Positions 29,280 through 39,815 of a stretch of 64,000 nucleotides of DNA are shown here, piece after piece. The position numbers and the translations under genes are program-made. This DNA comes from an uncultured Bacteroidota bacterium (lineage in GTDB: Bacteria > Bacteroidota > Bacteroidia > Flavobacteriales > Flavobacteriaceae). The notes beneath the pieces are model-generated. The model was given only the letters and a program-made list of their open reading frames with translations, was not told where the DNA came from and ran no database searches. Position 1 is the first letter of the stretch. Each line of letters starts with the position of its first letter. The stretch covers positions 1 through 64,000 of the forward strand of contig CACIKV010000002.1 of NCBI GenBank assembly GCA_902587325.1, read 5' to 3'.

Positions 29280-31208
29280 GTGATATCAAAGATTACTATA
29301 GATAAAGTATTCGAAACTGCATTAGTTGAAGAAGTAATAGGTGATTTTATTCAACTAAAAAAGTCTGGCTCAAACTTTAAAGGTCTTAGTCCTTTTAGTG
29401 ATGAAAAAACACCAAGTTTTATGGTATCACCAGCTAAGCAAATTTGGAAAGATTTTAGTAGTGGCAAAGGTGGAAATGTAGTAGCTTTTTTAATGGAACA
29501 TGAGCAGTTTTCATATCCTGAGGCAATAAAGTACTTAGCTAAAAAATATAATATTGAAATTGAAGAAACACAACTTACTGAAAAACAAAAAGAGAAAATA
29601 AATGAAAAAGAAAAACTATTTGTAATCACTGATATAGCTAAAAACTTTTTTGTTAAACAACTTTTTGAGTCAGATTTTGGAAATAATATTGCTAAGAGTT
29701 ATTTAATTGAGAGAGGATTCAGTGATTCAATAATTGAAAGATTTGATGTAGGTTGTTTAACTAATTCAGTTGATGATTTAAAAAATTTTCTAATTGGTAA
29801 AAAATATAAAATTGATGATTTACAATCATTAGGTTTAGTTTCTTCAAATACCAATTATGATGTGTATAAATCACGCATAATATTTCCAATTAAAACTATT
29901 TCTGGAAGGACAGCTGGCTTTGGTGCAAGAACACTAAAATCTAATTATAAATCGGCAAAATATATTAATAGTCCTGAATCAATTATTTACAACAAAAGTA
30001 AAATTTTATATGGTTTATATAACTCTAAAAGTGAAATTGTGAAAAGAGATAATTGTTATATAGTTGAGGGTTATACTGATGTGCTTAGATTTCACCAAAA
30101 AGATATTAAAAATGTTGTTTCCTCATCTGGAACAGCAATGTCTACTGATCAAATTAATCTAATTAGAAGGTTGACTAAGAATATTACAATGCTCTATGAT
30201 TCGGATAAAGCTGGTATAAGTGCAACTGTTCGTAGTATTGACATGATTTTAGAACAAAATATGAATGTAAATATAGTTTTGTTTCCAGAAAGTGAAGACC
30301 CTGATAGTTTTGCAAGAAATAAGGAGAGTAAAGAAATAATTAATTACTTAGATGAAAACTCAATAGACTTTATTGAATTTAAAGCGAAGCTACTAGGGGA
30401 ATCTCTTAAAAAATCACCAACAGAAAAGGCTAGAATAATAAATGAAATAGTTTTAAGTATTTCAAAAATTCCTGACAGAATAAAACAAGAAATTTATATT
30501 AAACATTGTTCTGAAATTATGAATATTTCTGAAAATACTTTATTTAATGTTTTAGCTCAGCAATTAGCCTCAAAAAAACAATCTAAACTTTTAAAAAATC
30601 AAAAAGAGAATATTTTTATTGAAAATAAAAGAATTGATCAAATTTTTGAGTTGGAAAAAAAAATTATTGAGATTTTGGTATTATATGGTGATCGAAGAAC
30701 ATCATTTGATGAAATTAAATTAATTAAAAATGATAGAGGTGATTTCACGTATAAGCCTGTAAAAGTAGAGTCGCTGGTTTATGAAAAAATTTTTCTTGAT
30801 TTACAGTCTGATGAAGTTGAATTTGCTAATGATAATTTTAAGATTCTTTATAATCTTCTAATTAGTGAATTTCAAAAAAATGAAAGATTTAATCCGAAAA
30901 CTTTTTTAAATACATTAAATGAAGATCTATCCAACTTAGTGACTACAATTTTAATTAATGAAGATGTTTATCAGTTACATAATTGGGAAACTAAAAATAT
31001 TTTTGTTAAGAAAAAATTAAAATCAATTTCTCAATTGGTTACTGAAACTATTTTAACTCTCAGGACCCTATTGATTAATAAAAAAGTTGGCGAATTAAGT
31101 AAACAAAAAGACAATGGCGAAAATTTAAATCAGGATCTTCTGGATGAAATAGTTAATTATTATCAATTAAAATCTTTGTTGTCTAAAAAACTAAATAGAG
31201 TTATTTAG
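29280..31208 (+). CDS. dnaG: DNA primase (GTG start)
   Basis: GLSPFSDEKTPSFMVSPAKQIWKDFSSGKGGNVVAFLMEHE; VEGYTDVLRFHQKDIKNVVSSSGTAMS. Confidence 0.95.
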   Translation: MISKITIDKVFETALVEEVIGDFIQLKKSGSNFKGLSPFSDEKTPSFMVSPAKQIWKDFSSGKGGNVVAFLMEHEQFSYPEAIKYLAKKYNIEIEETQLTEKQKEKINEKEKLFVITDIAKNFFVKQLFESDFGNNIAKSYLIERGFSDSIIERFDVGCLTNSVDDLKNFLIGKKYKIDDLQSLGLVSSNTNYDVYKSRIIFPIKTISGRTAGFGARTLKSNYKSAKYINSPESIIYNKSKILYGLYNSKSEIVKRDNCYIVEGYTDVLRFHQKDIKNVVSSSGTAMSTDQINLIRRLTKNITMLYDSDKAGISATVRSIDMILEQNMNVNIVLFPESEDPDSFARNKESKEIINYLDENSIDFIEFKAKLLGESLKKSPTEKARIINEIVLSISKIPDRIKQEIYIKHCSEIMNISENTLFNVLAQQLASKKQSKLLKNQKENIFIENKRIDQIFELEKKIIEILVLYGDRRTSFDEIKLIKNDRGDFTYKPVKVESLVYEKIFLDLQSDEVEFANDNFKILYNLLISEFQKNERFNPKTFLNTLNEDLSNLVTTILINEDVYQLHNWETKNIFVKKKLKSISQLVTETILTLRTLLINKKVGELSKQKDNGENLNQDLLDEIVNYYQLKSLLSKKLNRVI

Positions 31209-31992
31209 TATTTACATCATCTGGAATTATACAAATGGGAATGGGTTCCATTTTATGTTTGTTCGAAGAATTGAAAAAATTTAAAATGTTGTAAACATCT
31301 TTTTCTCTTGAATTAAGCTCATTAAAATTTATCTTTTCTTCAATTTGTTTCATTGCTTTTTCAAGTTCTTCATAAGTTGCACCAATTTGATCCTCATCAG
31401 TTCTTGAATCATCCCAAAGTCCGTCCGTTGGAGGAGCTTTAATTATTTCATTATTGATGCCCAAATGTATTGCTACATTTCTGACATCAGTTTTAATAAG
31501 ATCAGCAATTGGAGATAAGTCAACACCTCCATCTCCATATTTGGTGTAGAAACCAATTCCAAAATCTTCAACTTTATTTCCTGTACCTACAACTAAAAAA
31601 TTATTAATTGTAGCATAATAGTAAAGAGTAGTCATGCGAAGTCGTGATCTTGAATTGGCCAAAGCTAATAGATTGTGCTTCGAATTAATTTTTTGAATTT
31701 TGTCAGAGTATTTTGAAAATGATTCTGATAAATCAATAAATTCTGAACTTACGTTAGAAAATTTATTCTTTAGCCATTTTATATGGTTTTTAGATCTTTC
31801 CAGCTCAAAAGCAGTTTGATTTATTGGCATTTCTAAGCATAGTGTTGGATGTCCTGTAGATGCAGCAAGGGTTGATGTTACAGCTGAGTCAATTCCTCCA
31901 GAAACTCCAATAACATATCCTTTTGTTTTTGAATCAATTGTGTAATTATTTAACCAATTAACAATGTGTTTGGTTACCTTTGAATAGTTCAT
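31201..31992 (-). CDS. nadE: NAD+ synthase (start moved to internal ATG)
   Basis: GYVIGVSGGIDSAVTSTLAA; VVGTGNKVEDFGIGFYTKYGDGGVDLSPIADLIKTDV; start MNYSKVTKHIVNWL. Confidence 0.95.
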   Translation of the reverse strand: MNYSKVTKHIVNWLNNYTIDSKTKGYVIGVSGGIDSAVTSTLAASTGHPTLCLEMPINQTAFELERSKNHIKWLKNKFSNVSSEFIDLSESFSKYSDKIQKINSKHNLLALANSRSRLRMTTLYYYATINNFLVVGTGNKVEDFGIGFYTKYGDGGVDLSPIADLIKTDVRNVAIHLGINNEIIKAPPTDGLWDDSRTDEDQIGATYEELEKAMKQIEEKINFNELNSREKDVYNILNFFNSSNKHKMEPIPICIIPDDVNTK

Positions 31993-32007
31993 AATTATAA
32001 AAAAATA

Positions 32008-32976
32008 ATGTATCAAATTTACTGCCAAAATAATTTATTCAAAATTCAATATAAAATCATTTCATTTTTTATATTAACAATTCTAATTGGATGTAATAAT
32101 AAATCAACAGATAATTATGAAAATATAATTATTGATAGATTTGAAAAAAAATTTTTTAATATTCAACCTGACTCATTAAAAATTTTAATAAATCAATATC
32201 CATATTTATTTCCCTCTAGTTTTAGTGATGAAGAATGGTTAAATATTAAGAATGATTCAATTAGAAAAATTATATTTAATGAAACTCAAGTTGAATTTAA
32301 AAATGATTATTTAAGAAAAGATATATCAAAATTATATTATAAATTATCAGACCAGTTTTCAAATTTTAATTCTCCAAAAATAATTACAATAAATAATGGT
32401 TTAGATTTTCAATATAAATTAATTGATATAGATTCTATAGTATTATTATCATTGGATTGCTATTTGGATAATTATGAATTGTATAAAGCTTTTCCAGACT
32501 ATATCTCACAAAAAATGAATAAAAATTATTTGATAAGAGATTTAGCCGAAAAATTAATATCAAGATATGTACCATATCCAACGAATCGTCAATTTCTAGA
32601 CAAGATTATTTATTATGGTAAAGTTTATAATCTTATGATTAATAACCTTGATTTTGTAGAAGCAAACGCTTTATATTATAATGAAAAAGAAATTCTTTGG
32701 GCAAAAGATAATGAAAAAGAGGTTTGGAAATTTTTTATAGAAAATGAAATTTTATTTAATACTTCAAATATTTTAGTTGAAAGATTTATAAATTTTGGAC
32801 CGTATTCAAAGTTTGGTATTTCAACAGACTACGAGTCTACTCCAATGATTGGAAAGTGGATTGGTTATAAAATTGTAAAATCATATTTAAAATCCAATAA
32901 TAAAACTATTGAAGAAATTTTAAATATGAATGAGTATGAATTATATTTAAATTCTAATTATAAACCTGGATTATGA
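32008..32976 (+). CDS. gldB: Gliding motility lipoprotein GldB-like
   Basis: Lipobox IISFFILTILIGC; FEKKFFNIQ..., followed by gldC. Confidence 0.85.
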   Translation: MYQIYCQNNLFKIQYKIISFFILTILIGCNNKSTDNYENIIIDRFEKKFFNIQPDSLKILINQYPYLFPSSFSDEEWLNIKNDSIRKIIFNETQVEFKNDYLRKDISKLYYKLSDQFSNFNSPKIITINNGLDFQYKLIDIDSIVLLSLDCYLDNYELYKAFPDYISQKMNKNYLIRDLAEKLISRYVPYPTNRQFLDKIIYYGKVYNLMINNLDFVEANALYYNEKEILWAKDNEKEVWKFFIENEILFNTSNILVERFINFGPYSKFGISTDYESTPMIGKWIGYKIVKSYLKSNNKTIEEILNMNEYELYLNSNYKPGL

Positions 32977-33308
32977 TTTCAAAAAAAACAGACATAGTAA
33001 TAAATGTTGAATTAGATGAAAATAAAATACCTGAAAAAATGAGCTGGTCAGCTAAAGATGGAGGAATAACTGATCAACAGACCAAAGCTTTTTTATTTTC
33101 TTCTTGGGACCACATAAATAAGGAAACTATGAAAATTGATTTATGGACCAAGGACATGCCAGTTGATGAAATGAATGTGTTTATTCATCAAACACTTGTT
33201 AGTTTATCTCAATCTTTTTTTAAAGCAACCAATAACGAAAAAATGACAGATACTTTCAAGCAGTTTTGTGATTATTTTTCAGAGAATCTGGACTTAAAAA
33301 AAAATTAA
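32973..33308 (+). CDS. gldC: Gliding motility protein GldC
   Basis: VELDENKIPEKMSWSAKDGGITDQQTKAFLFSSWD...TLRIDLWTKDMPVDEM-type sequence. Confidence 0.92.
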   Translation: MISKKTDIVINVELDENKIPEKMSWSAKDGGITDQQTKAFLFSSWDHINKETMKIDLWTKDMPVDEMNVFIHQTLVSLSQSFFKATNNEKMTDTFKQFCDYFSENLDLKKN

Positions 33309-33895
33309 ATAATACTTTTTTTTATATGTTTTCTGATTTCTGATATTCCAATATTTTTTGTTGAAGAGCAAATAAAAAAGGTGCTATCAATTCCTGATTT
33401 GTTAAGTTGTTTAAAATAGTCCTTACAATGTTCTTCAATATTAATTTTTTTTAATTTGTCAGCCTTTGTAAATATTATACTAAAATTTTTATCCTCGGAA
33501 ATAAGAAAATCAATGAAATCAATATCTATTTCAAGAGGTCTATGTCTAATGTCTATCAATAAAAAAATTTTTAGAAGTTTTTCTCTGTTTAAAATATAAT
33601 CAAATGAAATATTTAGAATTATTTCAGATTTTTTTTTTGAAAGCTTATTGTATCCATATCCTGGAAGATCAACTATATAAAAATTATTGTCTATTAAGTA
33701 GTGATTAATTAATTGTGTTTTACCTGGTTTCTTCGATGTTTTAGCTATATTTTTTCTATTTAAAATAGAATTTATGAGACTTGATTTTCCAACATTTGAT
33801 CTACCAATCAAAGCAAACTCTTGAAAACCATCTTTTGGACATTGATGTTCATTAGCACTACTTTTTTTAAATGAAATTTTAGAAAAATTATTCAT
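33305..33895 (-). CDS. engB: Ribosome biogenesis GTP-binding protein YihA/EngB
   Basis: FALIGRSNVGKSSLINSILNRK; PGKTQLINHYLID; VDLPGYGYNKLSK; FTKADKL. Confidence 0.96.
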   Translation of the reverse strand: MNNFSKISFKKSSANEHQCPKDGFQEFALIGRSNVGKSSLINSILNRKNIAKTSKKPGKTQLINHYLIDNNFYIVDLPGYGYNKLSKKKSEIILNISFDYILNREKLLKIFLLIDIRHRPLEIDIDFIDFLISEDKNFSIIFTKADKLKKINIEEHCKDYFKQLNKSGIDSTFFICSSTKNIGISEIRKHIKKSII

Positions 33896-33897
33896 GG

Positions 33898-34659
33898 CTA
33901 TAAACTTTTCTTTAAAAGCCAGCCAGCTAAAATCTCATTAAATTTTTTTGGATGTTCCATCATTGGTGCATGACCACACTTATCAATCCAAAAAAGATCT
34001 GAATTTGGCATAAGCTTATTGAAATCGGTTGCAACATCAGGTGGAGTTACAGTATCTTGTTTGCCCCAGATTAATGCAGTTTCAACATCTATCTTTGGTA
34101 AATCTTTTGCCATGTTATGACGTATAGCACTTTTTGCCATTGCTAAAATTTTAATCAATTTTTTTCTATCATTAACTGTTTCAAAGATTTCATCAACTAT
34201 TTTTTTAGTAGCGATTTTAGGTTCATAAAATACACTTTCAGTCTTTTTTTTTATAAAGCTATAGTCCTCTCTTTTTGGATAGCTATCGCCCATAGAGTTT
34301 TCATATAGTCCAGAACTTCCAGTCAGAACTAATCCTTTTAATAAATTTGGAAAAAGTTTTGCATAAATAAGTCCAACATGTCCTCCTAGTGAATTTCCAA
34401 TAATGATAAAATCTTTCAAATGTTTATACTTTACGAACTCATTAACATATTTTGCAAAAAACTTAACATTTGTTTCTAGAAGTTTTGAAGTATAAACTGG
34501 TAATTCAGGCGCAATAACATTATAGTTTTTTTTTGAAAAGAAATTAAATACATCATTAAAGTTGCTCAATCCACCCATCAGACCATGTAAAATTAGAATA
34601 GGCCTGCCTTTACCAACAGACCTGTAGCTGAACCCATTTTCTGAAATATAACTTTCCAA
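33898..34659 (-). CDS. Alpha/beta hydrolase
   Basis: ILILHGLMGGLSNF; IIGNSLGGHVGLIYAKLFP; GKQDTVTPPDVA; KCGHAPMMEHP. Confidence 0.92.
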   Translation of the reverse strand: MESYISENGFSYRSVGKGRPILILHGLMGGLSNFNDVFNFFSKKNYNVIAPELPVYTSKLLETNVKFFAKYVNEFVKYKHLKDFIIIGNSLGGHVGLIYAKLFPNLLKGLVLTGSSGLYENSMGDSYPKREDYSFIKKKTESVFYEPKIATKKIVDEIFETVNDRKKLIKILAMAKSAIRHNMAKDLPKIDVETALIWGKQDTVTPPDVATDFNKLMPNSDLFWIDKCGHAPMMEHPKKFNEILAGWLLKKSL

Positions 34660-34685
34660 ACCTATTATTTTTTAGTAGATGAAGG

Positions 34686-34693
34686 CAAAGATA
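34686..34693 (-). promoter_or_regulatory. Putative -7 element (TATCTTTG) for the alpha/beta hydrolase-engB transcript
   Basis: Minus-strand TATCTTTG matches TAnnTTTG, 27 nt from the hydrolase ATG. Confidence 0.45.
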
Positions 34694-34804
34694 TGTATTT
34701 CATTTTTAAAATATATTTTAGAAATAAAAGCCAAATGTTGATTTTATTTTATTTAAAATGCTGATTAAAAGAAGATTAACTAAAATGCATAAAATTTATT
34801 AACA

Positions 34805-34834
34805 ATGTGGTAAAATGTGGTAAAATGTGGTAAA
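34805..34834 (+). promoter_or_regulatory. Probable MraZ-binding box: three tandem 10-bp repeats (atgtggtaaa)x3
   Basis: atgtggtaaa atgtggtaaa atgtggtaaa immediately upstream of mraZ; 10-bp-phased GTGG core as in MraZ operators. Confidence 0.85.
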
Positions 34835-34841
34835 ATTTGAA

Positions 34842-34849
34842 TATATTTG
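34842..34849 (+). promoter_or_regulatory. Putative -7 element (TATATTTG) of the dcw promoter
   Basis: Matches TAnnTTTG, 8 bp downstream of the MraZ box and 19 bp upstream of mraZ ATG. Confidence 0.6.
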
Positions 34850-34868
34850 AAAGTAACGCTAATCTATT

Positions 34869-35333
34869 ATGTATAATCTAATCGGTACATACGAATGTAA
34901 GATTGATAACAAGGGTAGAATTATGTTTCCATCACCCTTAAAAAAACAATTAAAAAAAGATCTTTCAAAAGGTTTTATTTTGAAAAGGTCAGTGTTTCAA
35001 AAATGTTTAGAAATATTTCCTTTACATGAATGGGATAAAACTATGATAGGAATAAACAATTTGAACCGGTTCAAAAAGAAGAACAATGATTTTATTAGAA
35101 GATTTACTGCTGGACTTAAGCATATTGAATTAGATAATGCTGGAAGAATATTAATTCCGAAAGATTTAATGATTTTTTCACAGCTTAAAAAAAACATTGT
35201 AATGTCAACAGCTTTAAATATTATCGAAATATGGGATAAGGAAATGTACGAAAACACAATAAATGATTTAAGTGTTGACTTTGCAAAATTAACAGAAGAA
35301 GTAATGGGTAATGATGATGATAATGTTTCATAA
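34869..35333 (+). CDS. mraZ: Transcriptional regulator / division cluster protein MraZ
   Basis: LIGTYECKIDNKGRIMFPSPLKKQL; LDNAGRILIPKDLMIFSQL; first gene of dcw cluster. Confidence 0.95.
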   Translation: MYNLIGTYECKIDNKGRIMFPSPLKKQLKKDLSKGFILKRSVFQKCLEIFPLHEWDKTMIGINNLNRFKKKNNDFIRRFTAGLKHIELDNAGRILIPKDLMIFSQLKKNIVMSTALNIIEIWDKEMYENTINDLSVDFAKLTEEVMGNDDDNVS

Positions 35334-36216
35334 ACCTGTTATGTTAAAAGAGGCGATTGATAGTCTTGAAATAAAAGGTAGTGGAGTTTATGTTGATTTA
35401 ACGTTTGGAGGAGGGGGCCATTCAAAAGAAATTTTACAAAGAATAAATGATGATGGTAGACTAATAGCATTTGATCAGGACGAAAGTGCTATAAAAAATA
35501 AAATTGATGACAGTAGGGTTGTTTTATTAAAGCAAAATTTCATTTATCTGGAGCAGAATTTAAAATATCTCAAAATATCTAAAGTTGATGGTATTCTTGC
35601 AGATCTAGGTGTAAGTTCTTTTCAGTTAGACTCAATCGATAGAGGATTTAGTTTTGAAAGAGATTCTAATCTTGATATGAGAATGAATCAAAAATCTAGC
35701 CCTGATGCAATCGAGATTTTAAACAACTATAGTGAGTCTGATCTTGCTAATATGTTTTTTAACTACTCTGATTTAACAAACTCTAGAAAAATTGCAAAAA
35801 TTATAGTAGAAAAAAGAAATAGAAAAAAAATAAAATCCTCTAATAATTTAAATGAAATACTTTCCATATTTATAAATCATGGATATGAAAATAAATTTTT
35901 AGCTAGAGTTTACCAGGCTATAAGAATTGAGGTTAATCAAGAGATAAAAAATTTAAAAAAACTACTAAATCAACTTCCATACTTATTGAATCAAAATGGA
36001 TTAGTTTCAATTATTACATATCATTCTGTTGAAGACAGGCTTGTAAAAAGATTTTTTAAAAATAATTGTTTCGGTAATGAACCAATTAAAGATGATTTTG
36101 GAAATAAAATTTTATCGATTAAACCAAAATCTAACTTTATTAAACCATCTGAATTAGAAATAAAATCTAATCCACGTGCAAGGAGTGCTAAGCTAAGAAC
36201 AGCTGTTAAAATATGA
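35311..36216 (+). CDS. rsmH: 16S rRNA (cytosine(1402)-N(4))-methyltransferase
   Basis: FHKPVMLKEAIDSL; YVDLTFGGGGHSKEIL; ILADLGVSSFQLDSIDRGFSF; SVEDRLVKRFFK. Confidence 0.97.
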   Translation: MMMIMFHKPVMLKEAIDSLEIKGSGVYVDLTFGGGGHSKEILQRINDDGRLIAFDQDESAIKNKIDDSRVVLLKQNFIYLEQNLKYLKISKVDGILADLGVSSFQLDSIDRGFSFERDSNLDMRMNQKSSPDAIEILNNYSESDLANMFFNYSDLTNSRKIAKIIVEKRNRKKIKSSNNLNEILSIFINHGYENKFLARVYQAIRIEVNQEIKNLKKLLNQLPYLLNQNGLVSIITYHSVEDRLVKRFFKNNCFGNEPIKDDFGNKILSIKPKSNFIKPSELEIKSNPRARSAKLRTAVKI

Positions 36217-36530
36217 CAAATAAAATTATTGACATACTTGTGGGGAAATTTTTAATTGAAAAAATCAATATTGATAATATCCGATTAATATTTTTTATTT
36301 TTTTCCTTGCTTTTCTTCTCATATATTCTTCCCATAGTGTTGATAGTAAAGTGTATGAAATTAGTCAATTAAATACTGAAGTTTCTGTTGTTGAGTCCAA
36401 TTTTATTGAGACAAGAAAAAAACTCATGAATCTAAGAGTCGAGTCAGCAGTAAGAAAAAAACTAATTAGTAAACAAATAAAACCATCACTAAGCCCGCCC
36501 TTTAAAATTTTAATATCAAGTAATAAATGA
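36213..36530 (+). CDS. FtsL-like cell division protein
   Basis: Small single-TM protein with coiled region between rsmH and ftsI. Confidence 0.75.
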   Translation: MTNKIIDILVGKFLIEKINIDNIRLIFFIFFLAFLLIYSSHSVDSKVYEISQLNTEVSVVESNFIETRKKLMNLRVESAVRKKLISKQIKPSLSPPFKILISSNK

Positions 36531-38371
36531 ACAACAATCAATTTGTATTAAAACTCTATGGATTTGCAACAGTTTTTTTATTGTTTGGTTTATTTATCGG
36601 TTATAAACTCTTTTATATTCAGTTTGTAGATGGTGAAAAATATAGACAATTAGCTGAGGATAACACATTAAAATATTCAACTGTAAAACCCCAAAGAGGA
36701 AATATATATTCATTTGACGGTAGTTTGCTTGCTACATCTACAGTAATGTATGATGTTTATTTTGATTCTAAAACTGTAAAGAAAAATCTTTTTGACTCAC
36801 AAGTTTATAATCTTTCTAAAAAATTAGCAAAGTTAAAATCATCTAATCATGATATAGTTAGAAAATCATTAATAAGTGCAAGAAATAGTGGAAATAGATA
36901 TTTTTCTATAATCAAAAATATAGATAAGGTAAATGTTGATAGTATTAAAAGTTTTCCAATTTTTAAATATGGACCAATAAAAGGCGGACTAATAATAGAA
37001 AAGAAAATTAAAAGAGAATTTCCTTTAGGAAAAGTAGCTGAAAGAACCATAGGATATGAAAGAATTGATGAAAATGGTAATTACAGAGGAGTTGGTTTAG
37101 AGCATGCTTTCGGTAAATATCTCAGAGGTCAAGATGGTTATATGTTAAAAAGAAAAATTTCAAATGGGCAATGGAAAACTTTAGACAATGAATTAAAAAG
37201 GGAACCAATCAATGGATTTGATATAATAACTACTATAGATAGTGAAATTCAAGATATTGTTCATGACTATTTATTAGAACAAACAGAAAAATATGAAGCC
37301 AATCATTCATCTGCAATAGTAATGGAAGTTGAAACAGGTGATATTAAAGCAATATCAAATTTTGGATTAACTGAAAATGGTAAGTATTATGAAAAATTAA
37401 ATTACGCAATTGGTGAAGGTATTGAACCAGGTTCTACCTTTAAATTGATAGCTATTGCTGCAGCTTTAGAGGATCAAGTGATTGACACAATACAAAAAGT
37501 CGATACATCTGGTGGAATACTTGATTTTTATGGATATAAAGTTAGAGATAGCAGAAAAGGTGGCTACGGAAAAATTAATGTTATGGATGCCATTAGGCTA
37601 TCGTCTAATACAGGAGTTGTTAAAATTATTGACTCTGTTTATAATAAAAAATCAAAAAAATTTGTTGATCGTCTTTACAATTTTGGTATTGCTAAAACGG
37701 TAATAAGCTCAATTAAAGGTGAACCTAGCCCAATAATTCCTCATCCAAATGATGAAAGCTGGAATGGTTTATCATTGCCATGGATGACATATGGTTATGG
37801 CGTAAAAATGACTCCTATGCAGATTTTAACATTTTATAATTCCATAGCTAATGATGGTGAAGTTGTAAAGCCAAAATTCATTCACAGTACAAGAAAGTTT
37901 GGAACTAATGAAAATAAAGTATATCCAAAACAAATTTTGAATAAGTCTATTTTTTCAAATTATACGAACAAAGTATTAAAGAAGATGCTTTATGACGTAG
38001 TGCATCATCAAAATGGAACAGCAAAGAACATAAAATCGAAGCATTTAAAGTTATCCGGAAAAACAGGAACTACGCAGGTCGACTATATTACAGATACTAT
38101 AAATTATATATCAAGTTTTGTTGGATATTTTCCATCAGATAAACCAAAATATTCTTGCATCATAGTTTTAAATAAACCTAATAAATCAAAAGGTTTTTAT
38201 GGTAATAAAGTGGCTGCTCCAGTATTTAAAAGAATTGCTGAAAAAATTTTTTCAAAATATCCAAAAGTTGAAGAATATGATTTAAATGAATTAAATGAAA
38301 ATATAAGGTTTTCAAAAATTGAAATAAAAAATAGCTCTAGCTACAATAAAATAGTAAGTAATGGAACTTAA
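36527..38371 (+). CDS. ftsI: Penicillin-binding protein 2/3 (FtsI-like peptidoglycan transpeptidase)
   Basis: KPQRGNIYSFDGSLLATS; EPGSTFKLIAIAAAL; SSNTGVVKI; SGKTGTTQ. Confidence 0.94.
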   Translation: MNNNQFVLKLYGFATVFLLFGLFIGYKLFYIQFVDGEKYRQLAEDNTLKYSTVKPQRGNIYSFDGSLLATSTVMYDVYFDSKTVKKNLFDSQVYNLSKKLAKLKSSNHDIVRKSLISARNSGNRYFSIIKNIDKVNVDSIKSFPIFKYGPIKGGLIIEKKIKREFPLGKVAERTIGYERIDENGNYRGVGLEHAFGKYLRGQDGYMLKRKISNGQWKTLDNELKREPINGFDIITTIDSEIQDIVHDYLLEQTEKYEANHSSAIVMEVETGDIKAISNFGLTENGKYYEKLNYAIGEGIEPGSTFKLIAIAAALEDQVIDTIQKVDTSGGILDFYGYKVRDSRKGGYGKINVMDAIRLSSNTGVVKIIDSVYNKKSKKFVDRLYNFGIAKTVISSIKGEPSPIIPHPNDESWNGLSLPWMTYGYGVKMTPMQILTFYNSIANDGEVVKPKFIHSTRKFGTNENKVYPKQILNKSIFSNYTNKVLKKMLYDVVHHQNGTAKNIKSKHLKLSGKTGTTQVDYITDTINYISSFVGYFPSDKPKYSCIIVLNKPNKSKGFYGNKVAAPVFKRIAEKIFSKYPKVEEYDLNELNENIRFSKIEIKNSSSYNKIVSNGT

Positions 38372-39815
38372 GGAGCTCTTAAGAAATATTGAAATAGTAA
38401 AATTCATCGGAATAAAAGATCGAATTGTTAATAACGTTACAAATAATTCAAGTTTAATAAAATCAAATGATTTGTTCATAGCAATTGATGGAAATACTAT
38501 TGATGGTCATTTGTTTATTAATGATGCAATTGATAATGGATCAAAAAATATTGTTTGTAAAAAAATTCCTGATAAAATTTATAATCATGTAACATACATT
38601 ATAGTTAGAAATACTAGAGAAGCTTACTCCAAAATTTGTTCAAATTATTTTAAAAATCCTAGTAAAAAATTGTCCTTAATTGGAATTACAGGTACAAATG
38701 GTAAAACAACTACCGCTACTCTTCTGTATAAACTTTTTCATCTACACGGATATAAGGTTGGATTATTGTCAACCAATAAAATTCTAATTGATGATAAAGA
38801 GTTTAAAACTGATTTAACAACACCAGACTCATATAAATTAAATTATTATTTGAATGAAATGGTTAATACAAAAGTTGAATATTGTTTCATGGAGGTTTCC
38901 TCACATTCAATTGACCAAGAAAGGATTTCAAATTTAGATTATAAATTGGGAGTTTTTACCAATATTTCTCACGACCATCTCAACTACCATAAAACTTTTA
39001 AGAATTATATATATACTAAAAAGAAATTTTTTGATTCTCTGTCTAAACACTCATATTCTTTAATAAATATTGATGATAAAAATAGTGGTGTAATGGTTCA
39101 AAATACTCAATCAAATATTAAAACATTTTCTTTAAAAAAACTTTCTGATTATAACTTAAAAATTATTGAAAATAACATTGAGGGTTTAATTGTTCAATTG
39201 AATGACAAATTAGTTCATACTCAAATAACAGGGAAATTTAATGCATATAATTTAATTGCAGTATATGCCGTGTCTGATATATTAGGATTAGATCCAAGTA
39301 AATCAATTGAATTATTAAGTAAGATAAAGCCTGTTGAAGGTCGATTTCAAGTTATCTCAAAGAATGGAATTACTGGAATTATAGATTTTGCTCATACGCC
39401 TGATGCAATTGAGAAAGTTTTAGTTTCAGTTAAAGATTATGTAAAAAGTGATGGAATGATAATAACTGTTGTTGGATGTGGAGGAGGAAGAGATAAAGAA
39501 AAAAGGAATAAGATGGGTAATGTTTTATCAGAACTAAGTGATCTAACAATTTTCACATCTGATAACCCACGAAATGAAGATCCAAATCAAATTATTGAAG
39601 ACATGCTGATGGGCGTTGATAATAAAAAAATAAAAAAAGTAAAAACTATAACTGACAGAGAAGATGCTATAAAATATGCAGTATCTATCTCAAAGGTTAA
39701 TGATATTCTGTTAATTCTTGGTAAAGGGCATGAAAAATATCAAATTGTTGGTGATAAAAAAATTGAATTCAGTGATAGTGAAGTTCTTAAAAATTATTTA
39801 AAAATAGCTGTATAA
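38361..39815 (+). CDS. murE: UDP-N-acetylmuramoyl-tripeptide synthetase
   Basis: [52 protein letters not shown]. Confidence 0.96.
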   Translation: MELKELLRNIEIVKFIGIKDRIVNNVTNNSSLIKSNDLFIAIDGNTIDGHLFINDAIDNGSKNIVCKKIPDKIYNHVTYIIVRNTREAYSKICSNYFKNPSKKLSLIGITGTNGKTTTATLLYKLFHLHGYKVGLLSTNKILIDDKEFKTDLTTPDSYKLNYYLNEMVNTKVEYCFMEVSSHSIDQERISNLDYKLGVFTNISHDHLNYHKTFKNYIYTKKKFFDSLSKHSYSLINIDDKNSGVMVQNTQSNIKTFSLKKLSDYNLKIIENNIEGLIVQLNDKLVHTQITGKFNAYNLIAVYAVSDILGLDPSKSIELLSKIKPVEGRFQVISKNGITGIIDFAHTPDAIEKVLVSVKDYVKSDGMIITVVGCGGGRDKEKRNKMGNVLSELSDLTIFTSDNPRNEDPNQIIEDMLMGVDNKKIKKVKTITDREDAIKYAVSISKVNDILLILGKGHEKYQIVGDKKIEFSDSEVLKNYLKIAV

